NCBI GenBank assembly: GCA_947650285.1
Contig: CANTFL010001198.1
Coordinates: 496,001 to 560,000, forward strand
Direction of reading: 5' to 3'
DNA: 64,000 nucleotides
From: Hyaloperonospora brassicae
Lineage: Eukaryota > Oomycota > Peronosporomycetes > Peronosporales > Peronosporaceae
Shown here in pieces: positions 57,419 to 64,000 of the stretch. The number at the start of each line of letters is the position of its first letter. Within the stretch, counting starts at the first letter, position 1. A program made the position numbers and the translations under genes. A model generated the notes under the pieces. The model searched no databases and was not told where the DNA came from. It worked only from the letters and a program-made list of their open reading frames with translations.

Positions 57419-58087
57419 TTAGTATATGAGCCACGCGCTGGGTGCTGCACTCTTCGTATTGTGAGGATCAGCCGTCTGCCTTTCGACCATTCGCGCAATG
57501 ACCAAGTTTAGATCAAAACCTCGAAGGTAGATGGCGTTGGAACGATAGCGCTTCATTCGCCGTGACAGAAGCAGCGAGCCCCAAGATCCATCAGATATCG
57601 ATCGCATAATGCTGAGGTGCACGTCAGGTACTTTCAGCTGTACCTGCGAACAATGATACAGTATAAGTAGGGCGTCTAGTACTATTGTCGAGAGCGCTTT
57701 CCTTTGACTGCGCTGAAGGGTGTGAAGCTTGTCAACACAATGCTGTAGCCAGCCCCGCAAACATTTAGGTCTACGAGATGCAGTGAGGTGGTGCGACTCA
57801 CGTTTGTAATACCAGTGTCGGTTCTGTCGAAGCAGGCGGTCATCTATCTGACAGAAAAAAAACAGCGGTCGGCGTTGTATGCACACAGCGCAATGTTCGA
57901 TTCCACTCCAACAACGAAACCGATCGTGCAAATACGGTCGTACAATATCACATCGCTGACGTCGACGTTTCTGTGCAAAGCCGAACGTGCACATCCATTG
58001 GTCGAGCTCTCCTGTTCCGTCCCGACGTTGCCATCGCGTGCAAATCCCCATATGCGAAGTTTCGTCGCACCAGACCTCGGCCCTCAT
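57419..58087 (-). CDS. Hypothetical ORF divergent from RPS4 (222 aa), doubtful
   Basis: Minus-strand frame whose last 80 codons look more protein-like ([39 protein letters not shown]) than its Cys/Arg-rich beginning. The start would overlap the RPS4 promoter. A real exon could begin after an AG near 57645. No family is recognised. Confidence 0.25.
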   Translation of the reverse strand: MRAEVWCDETSHMGICTRWQRRDGTGELDQWMCTFGFAQKRRRQRCDIVRPYLHDRFRCWSGIEHCAVCIQRRPLFFFCQIDDRLLRQNRHWYYKRESHHLTASRRPKCLRGWLQHCVDKLHTLQRSQRKALSTIVLDALLILYHCSQVQLKVPDVHLSIMRSISDGSWGSLLLSRRMKRYRSNAIYLRGFDLNLVIARMVERQTADPHNTKSAAPSAWLIY

Positions 58088-58112
58088 AATCGCCCACCAC
58101 CCACTTGGCCAG

Positions 58113-58119
58113 TCACTCT
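58113..58119 (+). promoter_or_regulatory. Possible oomycete initiator at RPS4
   Basis: TCACTCT fits the oomycete initiator pattern YCAYTYY and lies about 55 bp before the ATG, a normal leader length. No flanking-promoter-region match was confirmed. Confidence 0.35.
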
Positions 58120-58169
58120 CGCTCGCAAGCCATCAGTTCTCCTTTTTGTCTCGGGTCAAGCAGTTAACA

Positions 58170-59127
58170 ATGCCTCGTGGTCCACGTAAACATCTGAAGC
58201 GCCTAAGCGCGCCCAAGCACTGGATGCTCGGCAAGCTCGATGGCATTTGGGCGCCGCGTCCGTCGTCGGGGCCGCACAAGCTCCGCGAGTGCATGCCGCT
58301 CATCATTATCCTGCGCAACCGACTCAAGTACGCCCTGACCAAGCAGGAGGTGACGATGATTTGCATGCAAAAGAGCGTCAAAGTGGACGGCAAAGTGCGC
58401 GTGGACCCGGACTTCCCCGCTGGCTTTATGGACGTTGTCGAGCTGCCCAAGACGAACGACCAGTTCCGTCTGCTGTACGACACGAAGGGCCGGTTCGTGC
58501 TGCACCGCGTGTCGGACGAGGAGAAGAAGTTCAAGCTTGCCAAGGTCATTCGCCAGGAGTACACGAAGAAGGCGATCCCGTACATTGCAACGAATGACGG
58601 CCGCACGATCCGGTACCCGGACCCGGTCATCAAGGTCGGTGACACGGTCAAGATTGATTTGGAGACGGGCAAGATTGCCGACCACATTAAGTTTGAAGTG
58701 GGCAACTTGGTGACGATCACCCGTGGACGAAACACGGGCCGTGTTGGCATTTTGCACCACATTGAGAGGTAGGGACACACCTTCTGGACTCATTGCGAGC
58801 TGGGTGTGGTGGTAGCCGCTGGTTACATCATGTTGTACATGTGTGTTCCTGACGAGAGAAGGAGTGGCACTCCTTTTTAGCTAGTGACTTGTTTATTTAG
58901 TTGCTAACTTGTAGGTGTTCTTGTTGCCGTTGCTCGTTAGGCACCAGGGTTCGTTCAACATCGCGCACGTGAAGGACTCGGCTGGCAATGACTTTGCCAC
59001 TCGTCTTGGCAATGTGTTTGCCGTCGGCAAGGAGTCCCGTCCGTGGGTGTCTCTGCCGAGGGGCAAGGGAATCAAGCTCAACATTCTGGAGGAGCGTGAG
59101 CTGAAGGAAAAGCGTGCTAACAACTAG
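58170..59127 (+). CDS. RPS4: 40S ribosomal protein S4 (261 aa, one intron)
   Basis: Small-subunit protein that binds 18S rRNA. Exons 58170-58768 and 58941-59127, with a 172-nt GT-AG intron that splits an Arg codon. Joining gives the conserved passage from [16 protein letters not shown] to [13 protein letters not shown]. The N-terminal RS4NT region ([20 protein letters not shown]), the S4 RNA-binding domain ([20 protein letters not shown]), the central ribosomal_S4e domain and the KOW-like C-terminal part ([13 protein letters not shown]) are in the usual order. The length is close to the usual 261-264 residues. The intron begins with GTAGGG, and reading through it meets a TAG at once, so splicing is required. 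Codon use is biased to C/G endings, as expected of a highly expressed gene. Confidence 0.97.
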
Positions 59128-59539
59128 AGTAGTATCTAGTTGGCATTGTAGGAGCTAGTAGTTGTGGCCTGAAAGGCTGCAGTGACTCTACAAATGTAGT
59201 CACGCGCCGGCAGGCCATTTCGTTTGATAGCTGCGGATCAAGTAGTACAAGGAGAACTTTGTAACGAGCAGTGAGAAATGGAAGAGATATCACATTTTGC
59301 TCACTCATGACGAACCCTTCGCAGTATATTTTTGGTGTCCACTCACTGAACGGGTCAGACTCGCCGCTGCTGAGCACGTACTATGTTCTGCAATTCGAAA
59401 ACTAAAGCTCCTTATTTGTGTATGGTCGGGACTGGGACTGGGACTGTAAACGTTTGCAGATAGTGGGAGATATCATTGATGTAGAGTAGTTTCGTATCCC
59501 TACTTTTCTTATTCAACCAGCCCTTATCTCTTAATCGAA
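59128..59539. other. 3' flank of RPS4, nothing recognised
   Basis: Presumed 3' untranslated region and spacer. A short GGGACT triplet repeat occurs near 59428-59446. Confidence 0.4.
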
Positions 59540-60010
59540 TCAAAATGATTATTTGTAGATAGTGGCTGCTGATTCGTCGCGACAGCTGCAGGTGTGTAGG
59601 TAATCGATACAACAAAGAAATCGTGGAACGGTGATGTAGATTTTAACGATGTTCTCCAACCAGATCAGTGCGTTGACAGATTTCAGCGAGTAGAAACCCA
59701 AACAGATTGAAGTCCCGTCGGCTTTTCGCAGTTGGTCGGCCAGATCGAGACGAATTCTTTTCACGTAAGAAGGAAGACCTGTCGTTGATCGAGCATACAC
59801 CAGGACGACGGATAAATGCGCAAGACAGATAAGCATGCGATAGCTCGGAGAAGTTCATCGCAATCGTTGTGACAATGGCCTTTCCTTCCAAAATGCAATT
59901 ACTTCGCTCATGGCGACATAAGTCGCAAACGAGTTCATATCAAAACGTGTAAGTATACATCAAACTCTCCCACACCGAAGTGGGTAGGCTTTCTAAATCA
60001 GAGCAGTCAA
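59540..60010 (-). repeat. Dispersed repeat of unknown type, copy 2
   Basis: Inverted relative to the copy at 25545-25990 and alignable with it over about 450 bp with scattered gaps. Open frames on the minus strand (59891-59643 and 59836-59549) cover the shared VNALIW and CCID segments. Type unknown. Confidence 0.65.
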
Positions 60011-60393
60011 GCACTTTCAATTTCTCGAGTAAACGACAAGTTCTGCAATGACCCAATCGTACTGTGACAAAAACACAGTGAGGTCAAGCGGATCTGTAAA
60101 ATCCATGGGTGGTGCAACGTCTATCCTCGAGGAACCACAAGATCTACCATTTGACGCTTTCAGCAAGCGCAGGATAGAGAGGGATCAATAAGATATGTAT
60201 AGCTGTGTAGACACCACGATTAGAGTACAGCAGCTGCGTTTCAACAGCAGCATTGCATATAATCCAAAGAATAACGCTGCAAATTGGCAGCACGATGCGT
60301 ATAAAGCTCTAGCTCAGTCAAGCCTGGGCATAACCCACGGTATCTATTGCTTTCTACATAAAAAGTATTAAAGATCAGTTTGTCGATGACATA
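60011..60393. other. Spacer, nothing recognised
   Basis: No open frame of note and no repeat recognised. Confidence 0.4.
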
Positions 60394-60807
60394 TGTAACG
60401 GGGTGAGCCCGCTCCATAAAATTGTTACGAATCTATCAATTATTGAATAGTATTCATTTAGATAATATTCAATCGACATTACCCAAGAGAGGTAATTTTG
60501 GCGGAATATTACCCCCGAGGGTGATATTCTTGGGTGCTCCACCTCTTGGTTGATGTAGACGCTACATCAACCAAATTAACTACCAACCGCTGCTGGGCGC
60601 GCGCGATGGGTGGCGAGCGAGAAACCCACAGAAAAGAATGTAATTTAATATGGTTAGATTACGACAAAGATGTCTTATTAGGAATTGAACTATATTAAAT
60701 ATAGGTCTACTTTTCCCTTAAACAGAGCTCCCCCTAACTATGTTTATTTCCTCGCGCTTCCAACACGAGGTCTTACCAGTCATCTGAAAAGAGAGTGCCC
60801 CGTTACC
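60394..60807 (+). repeat. Solo LTR, divergent lineage C (414 bp)
   Basis: Begins TGTAACGGGG and ends CCCCGTTACC, with the final A apparently changed to C. The 5-mer ACATA is found on both sides (60389-60393 and 60808-60812), an exact duplication. It keeps family stems in altered sequence, for example an 11-bp stem with arm GGTTGATGTAG where lineage A has GGTTGATATC. Confidence 0.8.
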
Positions 60808-60970
60808 ACATAAACCATGCAGATGTATGACTGTGTGACTCAAAACGACTGGTTGAGTTCTGTATTTTAGATCATCATAATTCGCATATCAGGAATAAAC
60901 GAGGTGACCATGTTACATGTCATTAGCATAATTCTTAGGCCACGACCAGGGGCACACCTCACTTTAGCTA

Positions 60971-62010
60971 GGGGCACACCCACCCGGTTAAAATGATATA
61001 AACGGCTGCATATTTTGTAGCGCAAAATAATATTCAATACACGTAGTCACTTACTACCTCTTCCTATCTCCCAACCTTATACGGCAGATCCACTCTTGCG
61101 CGAGATTCTATTTAACCCATCGTGGCCAGGGCGGTATCCAAACGAGCAATGGCTACTGGATTCTTAACTGTCTTGAACAAGGTATCAAATCCGATGGTAC
61201 GATGCCGAGTGACCTGACCATCCACAGTGGCATCAACTCGTTTTTTCGACGTTTTTTACTGAGACAGGCACGGGCAAACACATACGGCTTGCAGTATGTG
61301 TAGAATTTGAGGCTACCGTCTGTGATGAGGTACGTGCCGGTACATACCGTTAAATGTCCTAGTTCGGGCAGATCATTTCGGGTAAGAAGATGCAAAAACA
61401 ATTACACACGAAGTGTTTCATCAACATGCTGAAATGCCGTCGCTTCCTTTCACCGTCACTGAGTTTATGACTGTTCGATAGACCTAGACACGATCGAACT
61501 TGTAGTAAATTAGCTGCAGACTTCGCTTCGTTTTGATTTGATGTGACGACGAGTTGGCATACCCTTGATAGCCGCAAAGCCGTTTGAGGTTGTTTCCATT
61601 TCGTTCCTGGAAAGAAAGATGGTTTCATTGAGAGAGGCAGGTGGGGGTTGAAGCTATTCCAGCGACGGTTGTCCCTCTCTCGAGATTTCGTACGCCATTT
61701 TGGGAGTTCAGCTGCTGTTTGTTTTATTATTCGGTGTTTTCAGTCGTATTGTATGAGTATGAGGGGACATAGACACAATTACGCGGTAAAGACAGGTGTT
61801 TACGACTGGTTCTTTCTCTTCTGCAGTAGATGAATTTCACGTCCTTAACCACCAGATCCCTAGGCCAAACACTATCAGCAGCTCGGTTAAGTGCTTTTAC
61901 ATACAATTGTACTGTGCCGTACACACACATTAGTCTGCACTACAAAATGTGAAGTCCTTGTTATCATTTTAGGCAGGAGGGTTACCCGTAGCAAAAATGG
62001 GGTGTGCCCC
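60971..62010 (-). mobile_element. TIR element flanked by TA (Tc1/mariner type), degenerate, 1040 bp
   Basis: GGGGCACACCC at the left end and its exact complement at the right end form short terminal inverted repeats. TA stands directly outside both ends, as for Tc1/mariner insertions. A TAAAATGATA word occurs inside both ends. Minus-strand frames (61628-61359, 61401-61153, then a frame reading FDTLFKTVKNPVAIARLD and LDTALATMG near the left end) look like a broken transposase. A DDE/D triad was not identified, so the superfamily rests on the TIR and TA only. Confidence 0.5.
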
Positions 62011-62203
62011 TAGTCGTAAACGAATTCTTACCACGCAATATTCATCTTGTTTGGTAATGTTTTCCAATGTTACTCTTGCGGGTCAATATTGCGATAAATT
62101 ACCGCCAGAGTTATTATTTTGACACCCCTTCGCTCATTGTATAATACAGATCATACAATCAATCAAAGATCCACTCATCGCTGCTAGACGCGTACAATAA
62201 ATA

Positions 62204-62623
62204 TTCAACGGGGTATCCCGTTACATGAAATTACCATCGTGCGAGATGGTAGTAAATATTATTATGCTAAATATCTTGATCAATATCACTTATTACATTC
62301 ATATTGTTGACCCAAAGGTCTACTCATCTATTGATTATATCAACCCACCAATCGCCGCTAGACGCGTGCAAAAGGTGGTGAGTAGAAGTCATCAAAAGTT
62401 TAGTTATATAAATATAATTAAGTCAGGTCATAACAGAGAACAAGAGATATTGGATTTAAACACATCAAATAAAGTTTAATTTTTTCTACAACTAGTCTTG
62501 CCCTAGTTGTTTACCCTTCCTCTGTATTGTGTCTATACTTAGCAGGGCACTGATCTTCACGGTTTTCAGGAGAGTTGACTCCGTACTGGTGTTCTAGTAA
62601 AGTTCTATAAGTGCTCCGTTATA
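62204..62623 (+). repeat. Degenerate LTR, lineage B (about 420 bp)
   Basis: Shares the AACGGGGTATCCCGTTACATG start, the AACCCACCAATCGCCGCTAGA block, AATTAAGTCAGG and the final GTGCTCCGTTA with lineage B LTRs. The leading TGT is lost (TTCAAC). It may be a solo LTR or part of the copy that follows. Confidence 0.75.
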
Positions 62624-62868
62624 AGATAGTAGATAGAAATCTGCTTTGACATTCAGGGTTTAATACAGTAAAAGTATGATGAAGAAATTTCGTCACATAA
62701 GTGGAAATGTATATTAAAACTTACATTTTTAAATAGTTATCCTTCGAGGTAATTTCTTTCTCCGATTCTTTACTTTCTGCAAGTACTATGGAGGGTTTGG
62801 GGGCGTAATCCATATAATGTATCGGCACAAGGATATACCAGTTATCAGGTAATAAGTCTGCCCCATTA

Positions 62869-64000
62869 ATCCGGGTAGCACTTCGTGGTACGTTCAACGA
62901 CCAAGATAATCTCAACTCATTTACGTAGAAAAAAACAAACGATTTTACTCCAAGAGTGGGGGCCACCCACCCTCGAGTGACATCAAATGTTTTGCTTTAA
63001 AAGAATGAATTGTTCCGCTAAAAAGACCGTCGTTAGTGCCCTGTTAGAGTCTCTTGACAATGACCAACAGCAAGCCGTCGTCTCCAAGTCAAGTCAAACT
63101 GAAACTGCTTACGGAAGGAAAAATGCAGCCTTACTTACAATAAGGTTTCTCACTCGATAGAGCAGTTTAGAACACAGGGCGGTCAACAGATAGAGATGTG
63201 GAGAAGGTAGCAATTTTATGGTGCTCTGGGCGGATCGACGCACAGGCATTGTAGCATGGCTGATACAGCGCCTAATTAGTGGAAGGCTTTCTTCTCAGCA
63301 AGAAAGTTTTTTCTTTGGACGATCCGATTATACGAGTCAACCAGCCGGCTTTAAGATCTAGGTTCTTGTTTGAAGGAAACTGACGATTCAGCGAATCAAC
63401 TGCACACTGCGATGAGGAGTCTATGTCTTTGCAAGTCGACTCTGATTAGGACCTAATCTCCTTAGGAAGGCACTTGTCTCTAATACAATTTAGAAGGGAA
63501 ACTAAACTTTATTTTATTTTATTTCGAAGAATACCTTCGAACAAACTTGCCTTATCTAGACAGTAATGATCTAAATAGTATCTCTTAAGGTCAAGAAAAT
63601 GGTGGCTGACATACGTCAGCCCCTAACAACTGTCAAGGCGTTTCAATATCATTTTTAATAGAATCTCATCCCTAGTGCAAACTACATATGTTATGTTGGT
63701 TACCAACCGACGTGTCTGCCTCGTTACACGAGTCGTACTGAAATCATAAAGATCAAAACACCTTGCTACAGAGAAAAGTCGAGGAAGACGCCATGTTGAA
63801 ATGCTTCGTCAGGTTGGACGACGCCATTTGGGCTCTTTGCATCGTCGACGATGAGATGCAAGTCGCATCCTCCCTATCCAACTTAACTGGGAAAGCCAAG
63901 GCTTGAGAAAAAGGGCTCAAGATTTACGACCACATGCATTTGTGTCGTTCGATATATTCAAGAACCGACTCAGACATACATTTGAGCCGCCACGAGCCGG
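62869..64000 (+). pseudogene. Gag remnant of a further chromovirus copy, runs off the window end
   Basis: Begins with GTAGCACTTCGTGG, equivalent to the primer site after family LTRs, preceded by a degraded LTR end (GCCCCATTAATC). Gag words are recognisable in shifted frames: SALLESLDNDQQQA (about 63035), a Gln-rich stretch (about 63180), then from about 63790 the capsid-like part up to FEPPRA at the window end. About 540 bp near 63240-63780 has no counterpart in the other gags and may be a nested insertion. Many stops. Confidence 0.7.

Noticed and set aside
57987..58169. Upstream extension of RPS4 to 57987
   Set aside because: RPS4 proteins start with the conserved [12 protein letters not shown] at 58170. 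The upstream codons are not related to the family and overlap the promoter.

Overview
The window looks like nuclear DNA of an oomycete, most likely a Peronosporales species (Phytophthora or downy mildew type). The reasons are a fused delta-1-pyrroline-5-carboxylate synthetase, eukaryotic genes with one short GT-AG intron each, GC-rich exons in AT-richer intergenic DNA, and layered Ty3/gypsy retrotransposons that outweigh the genes. The species cannot be named from the sequence alone.

Layout. 1-2796: 5' part of a minus-strand Ty3/gypsy chromovirus (element 0), with intact gag and a pol that stays open to the window edge. 3530-11308: an old minus-strand relative (element 3). 11309-16850: remains of a different Ty3/gypsy gag-protease region, minus strand. 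17253-25231: a full-length plus-strand chromovirus (element 1). 27513-28521: a host gene for a predicted secreted endonuclease/exonuclease/phosphatase-family protein. 29916-30357: solo LTR. 31575-39552: a second full-length chromovirus (element 2). 40087-43100: decayed LINE, cut by a solo LTR with a perfect 5-bp target duplication. 43680-44120: another solo LTR. 47962-50556: MRD1/RBM19-type five-RRM ribosome-biogenesis protein. 50695-52968: P5CS, convergent with MRD1. 58170-59127: ribosomal protein S4. 60394 to the end: a divergent solo LTR, a 1.04-kb TIR element flanked by TA, a degenerate LTR, and the decayed gag of a further copy that leaves the window.

The host genes are housekeeping and have no operon-like relation: P5CS makes the proline precursor, while MRD1 and RPS4 both act in small-subunit production or function.

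The most unusual signal is in the chromovirus family. Its DNA, from LTR through gag, pol and the 3' region to the other LTR, is tiled with short perfect inverted repeats (arms commonly 7-10 bp, loops 1-11 nt), roughly one every 30-60 nt, and these overlap protein-coding sequence. Stems are kept by paired changes between LTR lineages, and in element 2 a clustered multi-base change made a perfect stem while creating a stop codon. The same family carries a long antisense reading frame (391 codons in elements 1 and 2, with recognisable remains in old element 3) that overlaps the pol C-terminus and chromodomain. Other oddities are a Gag/Pol frame offset, a shared in-frame TGA before the chromodomain, and a G-tract of 7 or 9 that breaks pol in opposite directions.
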